Of a stretch of 64,000 bases of DNA, positions 50,760 to 60,335 are shown in pieces (the first letter of the stretch is position 1; the number at the start of each line of letters is the position of its first letter). The stretch is from Clostridia bacterium (GTDB taxonomy: Bacteria; Bacillota; Clostridia; Oscillospirales; Acutalibacteraceae). Location: the NCBI GenBank assembly GCA_017548045.1, contig JAFYNR010000003.1:1-64000 (forward strand). Direction: 5' to 3'. Both the position numbers and the translations under genes were made by a program. The notes beneath the pieces are model-generated. The model did not search any database. It worked only from the letters and a program-made list of their open reading frames with translations, and was not told the origin of the DNA.

Positions 50760-52847
50760 TTATCTTATTCCAAAAAGCAAGTCTGCGTATGAGGGGTAGG
50801 GCCAATACTCGGATGACATTGCCCTTTCCGCTTCGTCAACAGCTTTTCTTATTTCATTCATAAGAGGAATGATTGAATCCCTGAACATATTTGCTTCCTC
50901 AACGGTATTTGCCGCTGATTTAACCGAAGCGAGAATCCTTTCAAGCTCATTTGTTTTATTGTAGATAAAAGCTGAAAGTTCCGAAAGCTCTTTGATAATA
51001 TCTTCCTCATATGAACAGTCTGCCGCAAAGAGCTTCTTTCTTTCACCTGTTTTACAAAGCTTTCCTACATACTTGCTGATTGCAGGAAGGATATCCTTAT
51101 TAACCATATCAAGAACGGTGAGCGCTTCAATGTTGAGAGTTTTGCAGTAGCCCTCAAAATATATTTCGTGGCGTGCTTCAAGCTCTTCTCTTGTGAACAC
51201 CTTATGCTCCTCAAAGAGCTTTACGTTCTTTTCGGAAATCATATAGGGAAGGCAGTCGGGAGTTGTGGGCAGATTATAAAGCCCTCTTCTTTCAGCTTCT
51301 TTAATCCACTCGTCATCATAACCGTTGCCGTTGAATATAATGCGCTTATGATCTTTGATGGTCTTTTTGATAAGCTCGTGAAGTGCATCTTCAAAGCTAT
51401 TTACATTTTCAAGTCTGTCTGCATAGGATTTCAGAGATTCAGCAACGGCAGTGTTAAGAACGATATTTGCACTTGCTATCGACTTTGCCGAGCCAAGCAT
51501 TCTGAATTCAAACTTATTACCGGTAAATGCAAAAGGTGAAGTTCTGTTTCTGTCGGTTGCATCCTTTGCAAATCTGGGAAGAACGTGAACACCGACTCTG
51601 AGCTGAACCTTCTCCTTTGCATCGTATGCACTGTCGTTTACGATTGATTCAAGGATTTCGTCAAGCTCATCACCGAGGAACATTGAAATAACCGCAGGAG
51701 GTGCTTCGCCTGCACCCAGACGGTGATCATTGCCTGCACTGGCAACAGAAACACGGAGCAGATCCTGATAATCGTCAACAGCCTTGATAACAGCACAAAG
51801 GAAAAGCAGAAACTGTGCGTTATCATAAGGTGTTTCACCGGGTTCAAGAAGATTTGCGCCCTTATTTGTGGTAATTGACCAGTTGTTATGTTTGCCGCTG
51901 CCGTTAACACCTTCAAAAGGCTTTTCATGAAGCAGGCAGATCATATTATGTCTTTTTGCAACCTTCTGCATAATCTCCATAGTAAGCTGATTATGATCGG
52001 TTGCAATATTTGTTGTTGTGAATATTGGTGCAAGCTCGTGCTGAGCAGGTGCCGCCTCGTTATGCTCTGTTTTTGCAAGAATTCCGAGCTTCCAGAGTTC
52101 TTCATCAAGATCCTTCATATAGGCGGCAACACGTGATTTGATTGAACCGAAATAGTGGTCATCAAGCTCCTGTGTTTTGGGAGGCTTTGCACCGAAAAGA
52201 GTTCTTCCCGTAAATATAAGGTCTTTTCTCTTTGCATACATATCGGCATCAACAAGAAAATATTCCTGCTCTGCGCCGACGGTTGTTTTGACGCTTGTGA
52301 TATCGTTCTGACCGAAAAGACTGAGAATTCTTTTTGCCTGCTTGCTGATTGCCTCCATTGAACGGAGCAAGGGAGTTTTCATATCGAGCGCTTCGCCGCC
52401 GTATGAGCAAAAAACAGTAGGAATACAAAGCACGTCTTCTTTGATAAACGCATATGAGGTGGGGTCCCATGCGGTATATCCCCTTGCCTCAAAGGTCGAA
52501 CGGATACCGCCCGAAGGGAAGCTTGAAGCATCGGATTCGCCCTTTACAAGCTCCTTACCCGAAAACTCCATAATAACAGCACCCTCGCCGCTGGGCGAAA
52601 TAAAGCTGTCGTGCTTTTCGGCAGTGATACCCGTCATAGGCTGGAACCAATGAGTATAATGGGTTGCACCGTTTTCAACAGCCCAATCCTTCATAGCATT
52701 TGCAACAACGTTTGCAAGCGCAATGTCAAGGCGCTTTCCGTCCTGAATAGTCTTTTTCATTGCCTTGTAAGTTTCTTTGGGCAATCTTGACTTCATAGCC
52801 TTATCGTCAAAGACCATACAGCCGAAATATTCGGGAACACTTCTCAT
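50760..52847 (-). CDS. glnN: Glutamine synthetase type III
   Basis: 695 aa, the length of the large GSIII hexamer family. [22 protein letters not shown] and [20 protein letters not shown] are type III signatures; [11 protein letters not shown] carries metal ligands, [16 protein letters not shown] and [16 protein letters not shown] hold the glutamate and ATP sites. Forms glutamine from glutamate and ammonia. ATG 52847 is eight bases after AGGAG; upstream GTG/ATG codons lie too close to the ribosome binding site. Alone with its own promoter. Confidence 0.96.
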   Translation of the reverse strand: MRSVPEYFGCMVFDDKAMKSRLPKETYKAMKKTIQDGKRLDIALANVVANAMKDWAVENGATHYTHWFQPMTGITAEKHDSFISPSGEGAVIMEFSGKELVKGESDASSFPSGGIRSTFEARGYTAWDPTSYAFIKEDVLCIPTVFCSYGGEALDMKTPLLRSMEAISKQAKRILSLFGQNDITSVKTTVGAEQEYFLVDADMYAKRKDLIFTGRTLFGAKPPKTQELDDHYFGSIKSRVAAYMKDLDEELWKLGILAKTEHNEAAPAQHELAPIFTTTNIATDHNQLTMEIMQKVAKRHNMICLLHEKPFEGVNGSGKHNNWSITTNKGANLLEPGETPYDNAQFLLFLCAVIKAVDDYQDLLRVSVASAGNDHRLGAGEAPPAVISMFLGDELDEILESIVNDSAYDAKEKVQLRVGVHVLPRFAKDATDRNRTSPFAFTGNKFEFRMLGSAKSIASANIVLNTAVAESLKSYADRLENVNSFEDALHELIKKTIKDHKRIIFNGNGYDDEWIKEAERRGLYNLPTTPDCLPYMISEKNVKLFEEHKVFTREELEARHEIYFEGYCKTLNIEALTVLDMVNKDILPAISKYVGKLCKTGERKKLFAADCSYEEDIIKELSELSAFIYNKTNELERILASVKSAANTVEEANMFRDSIIPLMNEIRKAVDEAERAMSSEYWPYPSYADLLFGIR

Positions 52848-52876
52848 ACTCATCACTCCTAATTTTAAGACAATTC

Positions 52877-52905
52877 AGTATACTATTTTCATTTTTCAAA
52901 GTCAA
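52877..52905 (-). promoter_or_regulatory. Promoter of glnN
   Basis: TTGACT (52900-52905), 17-bp spacer, TATACT (52877-52882) on the minus strand. Confidence 0.75.
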
Positions 52906-52929
52906 GGTGAAGATTGTATAATAATAGCG

Positions 52930-52960
52930 AAAAAAAGCACCCTCCATATATGGAGAGTGC
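52930..52960 (-). terminator. Orphan hairpin with T tract upstream of glnN
   Basis: A near-perfect 24-base inverted repeat (52937-52960, central CATATATG) followed on the minus strand by TTTTTTT. It has terminator form yet no gene ends here; it lies upstream of the glnN promoter in the divergent 52857-53072 spacer. It could be an operator or end a small transcript. Confidence 0.5.
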
Positions 52961-53004
52961 CTTAGTTACAAAATTACAAGACCGGTTATTGCTTATTTTT
53001 TCTA

Positions 53005-53033
53005 TTGCGTTTCAACAGAATATGTTATATAAT
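53005..53033 (+). promoter_or_regulatory. Promoter of the sugar symporter gene
   Basis: TTGCGT (53005-53010), 17-bp spacer, TATAAT (53028-53033). Confidence 0.65.
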
Positions 53034-53072
53034 ATTTTAAAGACTTCAAAATAACCGCAGGGAGATGAAAAA

Positions 53073-54479
53073 ATGAACAACGCAAAGAGTTCCGTTCGTC
53101 CTTTCGGATGGCGCGACAAATTAGGCTATTCAATGGGTGATATGGGCTGTAACTTTTCATTTCAGCTTGTATCAACGTTTATGCAACTTTTCTATATGCA
53201 GTATATCGGCATATCAGAAGAAGCCTACGCAGTAATTATCCTTATCTCAAAAATCTTTGATGCAATCAACGACATCGTTATCGGTAACCTTGTTGATACA
53301 AAGAGAATAGGCAAAAAGAGCAAGTATATGCCCTGGATACTTCTCGGCGGTGTCACTCTTGTTATCTTTAACGTTATGCTTTTTGCTCCTGTTAAAGATT
53401 TTTCCGAATGGGGTAAATATGCATGGTGCCTTATCGCATACTGCCTCTGGTCTATTGCCTACACAATGGTAAATGTTCCTTACGGCTCGCTTCATTCGGT
53501 TATAACGGATGACCCTCAGGAAAAGGTTTCACTTTCAACCTTCCGCAGCATCGGTGCAGCCCTTCCCGCTATCATTGTTATGATTGTTCTTCCCGGCATT
53601 GTTTACAGCAATACAACCAACAGCGCAGGCGAAGAAGTTCAGATTCTTAAGGGTGAAACCCTGCTTCCTGTTGCGCTTGTTCTTTCGGCTGTTGCCCTTG
53701 TTGTTCTTTGGGGAACAACAAAGCTTGTCAAAGAGCGTGTTGACCACACTTCTACGGAAAATGCAGTTGGCTTCAAGGCTATGATTTCATCTGCAAAATC
53801 ATTCTTCACCAACAGAGCTATGGTCGGCGCAACAATCGCTTCAGTTGCTTCCGTTGCACTTTTCAACTCAACAATGGCTCTCAACAATATGGTTTTCCAG
53901 TATTTCTTCAAAGATACGGGCAAAATCGGCATCGCGATGATAGGCAGTTACGCTCCGATGATTATCTTTATGGCGCTTATCGGTAAACTTACAAAGAAAT
54001 TCGGTAAAAAGAACGTTATCGTAACCGCTATGTTTATCGGCGCAGTTTCCGGAATAATCTCTCTTTTTGCACCAATCACACCGGATTCAAAGGGTATGAT
54101 TATATACGTGCTTTGCCTTATGGGTCTTAACCTTGGTAATGCTGTTTTCCAGATTTCCGTTTGGGCAATCGTAGCCGACTGTATTGAAGTCAGTTACAGA
54201 CAGACCGGCAAAAGCGAAGAAGGTACGCTTTATGCAATCTATTCATTCTTCAGAAAACTTGCTCAGGGTATAGGTCAGGCGGTTGTTTCGCTCGGTCTTT
54301 CAGCCATCGGCTTTATTGAAGGTGCCGACGCCATTCAGCCCGCAACGTTCGGTGAAGACGTTATGTCGCTTTATTTCGTAGTGCTTGCAATCGGCTCACT
54401 CACCGCATTCCTTTCAATGAAATTTATTTATAATATCGGTCAGAAGGAAGAAAAGGAATTTGCACAGACCGCACAATAA
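53073..54479 (+). CDS. GPH-family sugar:cation symporter
   Basis: 468 aa, twelve helices. GWRDKLGYSMGDMGCNFSFQ at the start, ISKIFDAINDIVIGNLVDTK (the Asp-rich cation site of helix 2), and YGSLHSVITDDPQEKVSLSTFRS after helix 4 are hallmarks of glycoside-pentoside-hexuronide:cation symporters. It is closer to the family standard than the symporter at 16.9-18.3 kb. Substrate unknown. An AraC regulator follows after a terminator. Confidence 0.87.
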   Translation: MNNAKSSVRPFGWRDKLGYSMGDMGCNFSFQLVSTFMQLFYMQYIGISEEAYAVIILISKIFDAINDIVIGNLVDTKRIGKKSKYMPWILLGGVTLVIFNVMLFAPVKDFSEWGKYAWCLIAYCLWSIAYTMVNVPYGSLHSVITDDPQEKVSLSTFRSIGAALPAIIVMIVLPGIVYSNTTNSAGEEVQILKGETLLPVALVLSAVALVVLWGTTKLVKERVDHTSTENAVGFKAMISSAKSFFTNRAMVGATIASVASVALFNSTMALNNMVFQYFFKDTGKIGIAMIGSYAPMIIFMALIGKLTKKFGKKNVIVTAMFIGAVSGIISLFAPITPDSKGMIIYVLCLMGLNLGNAVFQISVWAIVADCIEVSYRQTGKSEEGTLYAIYSFFRKLAQGIGQAVVSLGLSAIGFIEGADAIQPATFGEDVMSLYFVVLAIGSLTAFLSMKFIYNIGQKEEKEFAQTAQ

Positions 54480-54487
54480 AGAAAGCT

Positions 54488-54519
54488 GCCTCACGATTGG
54501 TTTCGTGAGGCATTTTTTG
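54488..54519 (+). terminator. Terminator after the symporter
   Basis: GCCTCACGA / TCGTGAGGC with a six-base loop, then ATTTTTT. Confidence 0.9.
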
Positions 54520-54560
54520 CAGACACTATTGCAGCTTTATGTAATTTTTTTATTTTCCTC

Positions 54561-54589
54561 TTGAAATTTTCCAAAAATTATACAATAAT
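54561..54589 (+). promoter_or_regulatory. Possible promoter of the AraC regulator gene
   Basis: TTGAAA (54561-54566), 17-bp spacer, AATAAT (54584-54589), a weak -10. Confidence 0.4.
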
Positions 54590-54634
54590 AGAATTAAGCA
54601 ATCTCACAACTATGATAAAAAGGAGTTTATTGCC

Positions 54635-55855
54635 GTGTTTTACAGTTCAGAGCTTGCATTTTTCCGCCGTGTACTGGCTAATCAGCACATTGATTCATAC
54701 CTGATTTCGGAAAACTCTCCCTTGCCCGACAATATAGATAAAGGACTCCGCAATTTTTTTGAACTGAACGAAAATTATAATAAAATATTTTCTGAACCGT
54801 GGAAAAGAATGAAGCCCAATACCGTATACAGAGCAACAGATAAATTCTTTTGCTCCTACGTTTCATTTCTCCTTCCCGATGCACTTAATACCGTTCTGAT
54901 TGCAGGACCGTATACAGCCTTTGAAATTACAAGAACGATGATACTTGAAGCTGCGGAACAAAATTCATTTCCCGCACAAACCGTATCGCAGATAACAAAA
55001 TATTACGGCAACATTCCTGTCATAAATGACGAAAGCCATCTCTATGCGCTTCTCAACAGCCTCGCCGAAGTTATGTGGGGCAGCAGTACAAATTATTCTG
55101 TGGAAACAATTACGGATCAATTCGACGAAACCTTCTCTGCGGATTCTTTGCATGCATTCAAAGCAAAGTCGGATGATGCATTGCTTTCGATTCAACTTCT
55201 TGAAGAACGCTACGATGCGGAAAGAAAAATGATGCAGGCAGTGTCGCAGGGTAAGGCTCACATTGTTGAGCAGATATTCAGCCACGCTTCAATGAATTCA
55301 CTTGAGAAAAGAACCGATGACCCTATCAGAAACCTGAAAAACTATCTGATTATAAGTAATACTCTTCTCAGAAAAAGTGCTGAAATGGGTTCTGTTCATC
55401 CTTTTTATATCGACAGTGTATCAACGGAATTTGCCCAGAGAATCGAAACCGTTCGTTCACAGCACGACTCTATCGAGCTTATAAAGGAAATGGTCCGCAA
55501 ATATTGCAAGCTCGTTAAAAAACATTCATCAAAGGATTATTCTCTGCTTGTTCAGAAGGTTATCACTATTATAGACGCTGACCTGACAGCAGATTTAAGC
55601 CTGAAAAGATTTTCCTCTCTCCTCAACGTAAATGCAAGCTATCTTTCATCGCTTTTCAAAAAGGAAACAGGCAAGAATCTGACGGAATACGTTGCAGAAA
55701 AACGAATAAAAAATGCCGCCTATCTTCTTACTTCAACCAATCTTCAGATTCAGACAATTGCCCAGCACTGCGGAATTTACGACGTTAATTATTTTGCAAA
55801 AACCTTCAAGAAGATAACAGGCAAGACCCCTAAGGAATACAGAAAAGCATTATAA
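54635..55855 (+). CDS. AraC-family transcriptional regulator
   Basis: 406 aa. The C-terminal 100 residues form the double helix-turn-helix: LSLKRFSSLLNVNASYLSSLFKKETG and IQTIAQHCGIYDVNYFAKTFKKITGKTPKEYRK. The N-terminal 290 residues have no recognised sensor domain and no membrane segment. GTG 54635 follows AAGGAG. Its position next to the sugar symporter suggests control of sugar uptake, which is inference. Confidence 0.9.
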   Translation: MFYSSELAFFRRVLANQHIDSYLISENSPLPDNIDKGLRNFFELNENYNKIFSEPWKRMKPNTVYRATDKFFCSYVSFLLPDALNTVLIAGPYTAFEITRTMILEAAEQNSFPAQTVSQITKYYGNIPVINDESHLYALLNSLAEVMWGSSTNYSVETITDQFDETFSADSLHAFKAKSDDALLSIQLLEERYDAERKMMQAVSQGKAHIVEQIFSHASMNSLEKRTDDPIRNLKNYLIISNTLLRKSAEMGSVHPFYIDSVSTEFAQRIETVRSQHDSIELIKEMVRKYCKLVKKHSSKDYSLLVQKVITIIDADLTADLSLKRFSSLLNVNASYLSSLFKKETGKNLTEYVAEKRIKNAAYLLTSTNLQIQTIAQHCGIYDVNYFAKTFKKITGKTPKEYRKAL

Positions 55856-55861
55856 AAAATT

Positions 55862-55900
55862 GCCTCACGGAATTTTTACTCCGTGAGGCTTTTTATTTTT
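55862..55900. terminator. Convergent terminator after the AraC gene
   Basis: GCCTCACGGA / TCCGTGAGGC arms with T-rich sequence on the plus strand and an A-rich counterpart for the minus-strand GH13 gene. Confidence 0.87.
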
Positions 55901-57584
55901 AGTCAAAAAGGTATACTCTCGTTTCGTAGGGCTTCGTTTCAAAGGTGTTGAGGGTTTTATCCTGCTCAACATCATAGTTTGAAAGCATCAGCTTGCCCTT
56001 TGCCAAATCAAAACCTGCAGGTGCGGTAAAATGAACAGGCTTATCCGTAAACGAGTTTATAACAAGCATACGCTTACCCTCGTAGTTACGCTCATATACG
56101 AAAAGATTGCGGCTGTTCTTATAATGAAGCTTGAAATCACCGTAAATGCATATTTCATTTTCCTTACGGAATTTAAGAAGCCTACGGTAATAGTTGAGAA
56201 TTGAATTTTCATCCTTTTCTGCCGCTTCAACATTTATTTCGGTATAGTTGGGATTAACCTTAAACCAGGCTTCATCCGCAGTTGTAAAGCCCGCATTTTT
56301 CTCTGCACTCCACTGAACGGGAGTTCTTGCATTATCACGGGATGCACGGTTTGAAACCTTAAGGAACATTTTATCCGTAAAACCGAGTTTTTTGAAAAGC
56401 TGATACGTGCTCTTTACCTGGGTATCGGTGTAATCATCAACACTGTTCATCTTAATGTTTACCATACCGATTTCCTGACCTTGATAGATAAAGGGTGTAC
56501 CGCTCTGGCAGATATACATTGTTGCAAGCATTTTACCGCTTTCTGCTCTGTAATTCACATCGCCGTAACGGCTGATAATTCTGGGCTGGTCGTGATTTTC
56601 AATATAGTTGGCATTCCAGGCAATGCCGTAAAGCTTATTCTGCCATCTGTTATATGCATTCTTAAGTTTTTTAAGGCTGAAGGGCATAGGAACCCAGCTT
56701 ACCATAAATGAATCTGCTTCCATATGCTGGAAGTTGAACATCATATTGAGGGTCTGATTTGCACCTTCTTTGATAAAACGGAGCGCAAGCTTCGGAGTCA
56801 TCATAGGCGCTTCGCCTACGGTCATACAGTCATATTCATCCGTAACTGCTCTGAATTCTTTCAGATATTCGTCAAGATGGGGACCGCATTTGTAATGCTC
56901 CATACCGCAGGCAACGGGAATAGGGAAGCCGTTGGGAAGCCCCTCCTTCTTTGAAATGAAAGTAATAACATCCTCACGGAAGCCGTCAACACCCATATCA
57001 AGCCAGAAACGGATAATATCCTTGATTTCTTCGCGAACCTTGGGGTTATCCATATTAAGGTCAGGCTGTTCCTTTGCAAAAAGGGTGAGATACCATTCGT
57101 CAAGGTTTTCATTATAGTGCCAACCGGGACCTGCAAAGGTTGAAAGCCAGTTGTTGGGAGGCATTTTGCCGCCGCTTTTTTTGCCCTTACGCCAGAAATA
57201 ATAGTCATGATAAGGATTATCGTGACCCTTCTGACTTTCCTTGAACCATTCGTGTTCATCGGAAGTGTGATTGATTACAAGGTCCATTATAACTCTCAGA
57301 CCCTTGCTGTGCGCCGCATCAAGAAGCTCTTTGAATTCTTCAAGAGTGCCGTATTCGGGCGCTATTGACTTATAATCGGCAATATCGTAGCCGTAGTCGT
57401 GCTGAGGTGATTTATAGAGAGGTGAAAACCAGATTGCGTCAACACCGATGCTTTTGATGTAATCAAGCTTTTCCATAACGCCCTTGATATCACCTATACC
57501 ATCGCCGTTGCCATCCTTAAAGCTTCGGGGCCATATCTGATAGACCGCCATTTCCTTATACCAATGCTTTTTTATTTCTGCCAT
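55899..57584 (-). CDS. GH13 alpha-glucosidase (oligo-1,6-glucosidase/trehalose-6-phosphate hydrolase type)
   Basis: 561-aa intracellular enzyme cleaving alpha-glucosides from the non-reducing end. WYKEMAVYQIWPRSFKDGNGDGIGDIKG, DLVINHTSDEHEWF, GVDGFREDVI with the nucleophile Asp205, GEAPMM with the acid Glu, and ENHDQPR are GH13 regions; the layout is of subfamily 31 type. Start ATG 57584 is two bases after the subtilase stop, behind GAAGGAG; the frame upstream to 57662 lies inside that gene. Last gene of a three-gene operon. Confidence 0.92.
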   Translation of the reverse strand: MAEIKKHWYKEMAVYQIWPRSFKDGNGDGIGDIKGVMEKLDYIKSIGVDAIWFSPLYKSPQHDYGYDIADYKSIAPEYGTLEEFKELLDAAHSKGLRVIMDLVINHTSDEHEWFKESQKGHDNPYHDYYFWRKGKKSGGKMPPNNWLSTFAGPGWHYNENLDEWYLTLFAKEQPDLNMDNPKVREEIKDIIRFWLDMGVDGFREDVITFISKKEGLPNGFPIPVACGMEHYKCGPHLDEYLKEFRAVTDEYDCMTVGEAPMMTPKLALRFIKEGANQTLNMMFNFQHMEADSFMVSWVPMPFSLKKLKNAYNRWQNKLYGIAWNANYIENHDQPRIISRYGDVNYRAESGKMLATMYICQSGTPFIYQGQEIGMVNIKMNSVDDYTDTQVKSTYQLFKKLGFTDKMFLKVSNRASRDNARTPVQWSAEKNAGFTTADEAWFKVNPNYTEINVEAAEKDENSILNYYRRLLKFRKENEICIYGDFKLHYKNSRNLFVYERNYEGKRMLVINSFTDKPVHFTAPAGFDLAKGKLMLSNYDVEQDKTLNTFETKPYETRVYLFD

Positions 57585-57585
57585 A

Positions 57586-59334
57586 TCACATTTCTCCTTC
57601 AGGAACATCTTCAGTTTCAATAATAAAATCTTCAACAGTAGCAGTCTGACCTGCAATAACAATTATCTCAGTTGTTCCTGCAAGGCTTCCGTCTGCAGAA
57701 TAGATTTCCGCCATATACACACCTTCAGGTGCAACAAAAGAATATGTACCGTCTGAAAATACCGTATGAGAAACTCCGTCAACCGAAATTTCCGCCGCAT
57801 CACCCGTGATTCTACCGGTAACCGTACCTACGGTTGAATCGGTTCGTCTTATCGCTTCTTCAACAGCAAGCTTTGCATTTACCATAGGATATTCGAGGGT
57901 TTCAACGTCATACCAATAATCCCATTCGGTAAACACCTGTGCAACTCTGTTTGTGGATAAGCACAGTATTTCTTTGATCTGAGGACCTGTAAATGAAGGA
58001 TTTACCGACCAGACAAGTGAAGCAATTCCTGTAACAACAGGTGCGGACATTGACGTGCCCGACATATATTCATAGCCGCCGTCAAGGCTGCTGCTGTAAA
58101 TGTTTTCACCGGGTGCCGCAAGGGTAACACTTCTGCCAACGTTGGTAAAGCTCGACTGAGTGAAGGTGCCGTCACCGTTGTTGGTTGCACTTGCTACAAC
58201 AAAAATTCTGTCAAGAATATCGGATGCGGAAACGTTCTTTGAGCCTACGAATATGTTATCTTCGTTCAGTGCACAGAATCTGCCGTTGTTTCTTGCATCA
58301 ACAGGGTCGCCCAGAAAATCTCCGTTACCTGCTGACTGAACAACCACAAAATCGTAGCCTTTCGATAAAAGAGACGCCATCATATACGAGGTTGCTGCAG
58401 TTTCAAACACAGCCTCAAAAAGCCCCATACTGTTGCTTGTTTTCGAGCCGGATGTACCGAGAGAAAGGTTGATTACCTTTGCACCCGATTTTACAAGGGT
58501 TGAAAAGCCGAAGAAAATTGAAATATCCGTGCTCCATAACTGAAGTGTATCGGGCATCCAGTCAATGCATATAAGGTTTGCATTATCGCATATACCTGCA
58601 ACACCCTGACCGTTGTGGTTTGCGGAAACTATACCTGCAACGTGAGTACCGTGATTATCAGGTATGTTTCTGCCTGCCTGCTTACTGTCGGGAAAAACAA
58701 TTTTACCTGCAAGCTCAGGATGGTCTGTTTCAAATCCTGAATCGAGAATTCCTACGTTGATTTTTGAAAAATATTCGGAATAATCCCATGCCTGCCTTGC
58801 ATCAACAGCCTCAAGCCACCAATTGCTTCCCGAGGGAACAAGCTCATTCCAATCAAAATCCGGCTCATTTGCAATATCAAAGCTGTCTGACGGTGTAACG
58901 TTAAGTTGGGTTTTTGATGCCATTACGGGAATGGCAAGTTCAACACCGTTGAGTCTTTCGAGCTTTTCACACCTTGAAACAGCCTGCTCATAGGTCATAA
59001 CGGGATATGATATTACGAAGAGATCCGCAGGCATACACCAGCCCGAAACAACACCTCCGCAGGTGCCGATAAGGCTGACCTTATCCGAAAACTTCATATC
59101 GGAACTTACAAAAACTGCAAGCTTATCTCTGATAAAGCCTTTTTCTTCATTGATTGCAACCACGTCGCCGTCATCAATTTCACTGAAAAAATCATATTTG
59201 ATTGCCTGTGTGGTATACGGTAAGCCGTAAATGAATTCCGAAACCGTATCAATAACACTGTTAAAAGAAGTATACACAAAGCTTGCTGCTGCCATAACGG
59301 CAGACATAATTAACGAAACGATTTTGACAAACAC
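57586..59334 (-). CDS. Secreted S8 subtilisin-like serine protease
   Basis: 582 aa. The catalytic triad is D198 (GILDSGFETDHP), H228 (NHGTHVAG) and S428 (SGTSMSAP), with the oxyanion Asn near SAGNGDF. An N-terminal hydrophobic segment (residues 6-22) suggests export, followed by a 150-residue propeptide-like region, and residues about 510-570 form a carboxypeptidase-regulatory-like beta domain (VTGRITGDAAEISVDG ... YSFVAPEGVYMAEI). Coupled to the alpha-glucosidase gene, an odd pairing of a secreted protease and cytoplasmic glucosidase. Confidence 0.92.
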   Translation of the reverse strand: MFVKIVSLIMSAVMAAASFVYTSFNSVIDTVSEFIYGLPYTTQAIKYDFFSEIDDGDVVAINEEKGFIRDKLAVFVSSDMKFSDKVSLIGTCGGVVSGWCMPADLFVISYPVMTYEQAVSRCEKLERLNGVELAIPVMASKTQLNVTPSDSFDIANEPDFDWNELVPSGSNWWLEAVDARQAWDYSEYFSKINVGILDSGFETDHPELAGKIVFPDSKQAGRNIPDNHGTHVAGIVSANHNGQGVAGICDNANLICIDWMPDTLQLWSTDISIFFGFSTLVKSGAKVINLSLGTSGSKTSNSMGLFEAVFETAATSYMMASLLSKGYDFVVVQSAGNGDFLGDPVDARNNGRFCALNEDNIFVGSKNVSASDILDRIFVVASATNNGDGTFTQSSFTNVGRSVTLAAPGENIYSSSLDGGYEYMSGTSMSAPVVTGIASLVWSVNPSFTGPQIKEILCLSTNRVAQVFTEWDYWYDVETLEYPMVNAKLAVEEAIRRTDSTVGTVTGRITGDAAEISVDGVSHTVFSDGTYSFVAPEGVYMAEIYSADGSLAGTTEIIVIAGQTATVEDFIIETEDVPEGEM

Positions 59335-59349
59335 CGTTAATCCCCCTTT

Positions 59350-60276
59350 TTATTTTGCTTTTTGCTTAAAAGGTTTCAGAAAAATTTCTGTGGGAATCTG
59401 AGTAAACAGAATTGCAACGAACATTATCACACAACCGATAAGCTCTCTTGATGAAAGAGCCTGATTGAGGAGAATCCAGCCGAAAAGCACGGCAAAAACC
59501 GATTCAAGACAAAGAAGCAGTGCCGCAACGGTGGGATTGGAATACTTCTGACCGAAAATCTGTGCAGTAAAGGCAACACCGCAGCTCATAACACCTGCGT
59601 AAGCGATTTCAACGCCTGCACCCTTAATTGCTTCAAGACTCGGGTCTTCAAAAACAAACATAAAGATTGCAGACACAACACCTGCAATAAGATATTGAAC
59701 GCAGGATAACGCAATGTTGTTGACCTTCTTGCAGAAATGGTCAATTACAAGAATGTGCGCCGCAAAAGCAAAGGCACCGCATATTGTTATAAGTTCACCC
59801 GAACCGATTGAAAATCCGCCCGCAGGAACACTGATTATGTATAATCCGATTACTCCGAGAACAACACCGATCCAGATGTTGAAACGAAGCTTCTGCTTGA
59901 GAAAAATACCTGCAATGGGAACAAGCACCATATAAAGTGCGGTTATAAACCCTACTTTACCTGCCTCAAGTCCGAGAAAAAAAGCGTGCTGCTGAAGATT
60001 ACAGCCGATAAAGAAAGGAATTGCACAGCACAGGCTTCCGAAAAGTATTTCCTTTACAGGAATCTTTTTTGCTTCAGTATCGGGCAGTTTCTTTTTATCG
60101 TTCAGAACACTGATGAACGCAAAGGGAATAAGAACAATTCCACCCAGAAGCATTCTTAAAGCATTGAACGTAAACGTGCCTATCTGTGCACCTTCACTTT
60201 GCGCAACAAATGAAAGTCCCCATACAACCGCTGCAAGCAGGCAGAAAAAAGGACCGAGAATCTTTTCTTTTTTTAT
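59350..60276 (-). CDS. DMT-superfamily transporter (EamA)
   Basis: About 308 aa, ten helices in two EamA repeats: PFFCLLAAVVWGLSFVAQSEG with FNALRMLLGGIVLIP, and ICGAFAFAAHILVIDHFCKK with GVAFTAQIFGQKYSNPTVAALLLCLESVFAVLFGWI. Exports an amino acid or metabolite of unknown nature. The frame opens at ATG 60324, but that lies inside the terminator of the upstream gene; GGAG at 60285-60288 is eight bases before an ATA codon at 60274-60276, while no ATG, GTG or TTG suits it. I use ATA as the likely start. First gene of the protease-glucosidase operon. Confidence 0.8.
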   Translation of the reverse strand: MKKEKILGPFFCLLAAVVWGLSFVAQSEGAQIGTFTFNALRMLLGGIVLIPFAFISVLNDKKKLPDTEAKKIPVKEILFGSLCCAIPFFIGCNLQQHAFFLGLEAGKVGFITALYMVLVPIAGIFLKQKLRFNIWIGVVLGVIGLYIISVPAGGFSIGSGELITICGAFAFAAHILVIDHFCKKVNNIALSCVQYLIAGVVSAIFMFVFEDPSLEAIKGAGVEIAYAGVMSCGVAFTAQIFGQKYSNPTVAALLLCLESVFAVLFGWILLNQALSSRELIGCVIMFVAILFTQIPTEIFLKPFKQKAK

Positions 60277-60288
60277 ACGTATCACTCC

Positions 60289-60321
60289 AAAAACAACCGC
60301 CCACAGAAAAACTGCGGGCGG
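60289..60321 (-). terminator. Terminator of the ispH-rpsA gene
   Basis: Minus strand CCGCCCGCAG / CTGTGGGCGG (one mismatch) with a TTTTT loop, followed by TTGTTTTT. It lies just before the DMT ribosome binding site. Confidence 0.82.
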
Positions 60322-60335
60322 CATATAATCAAATA

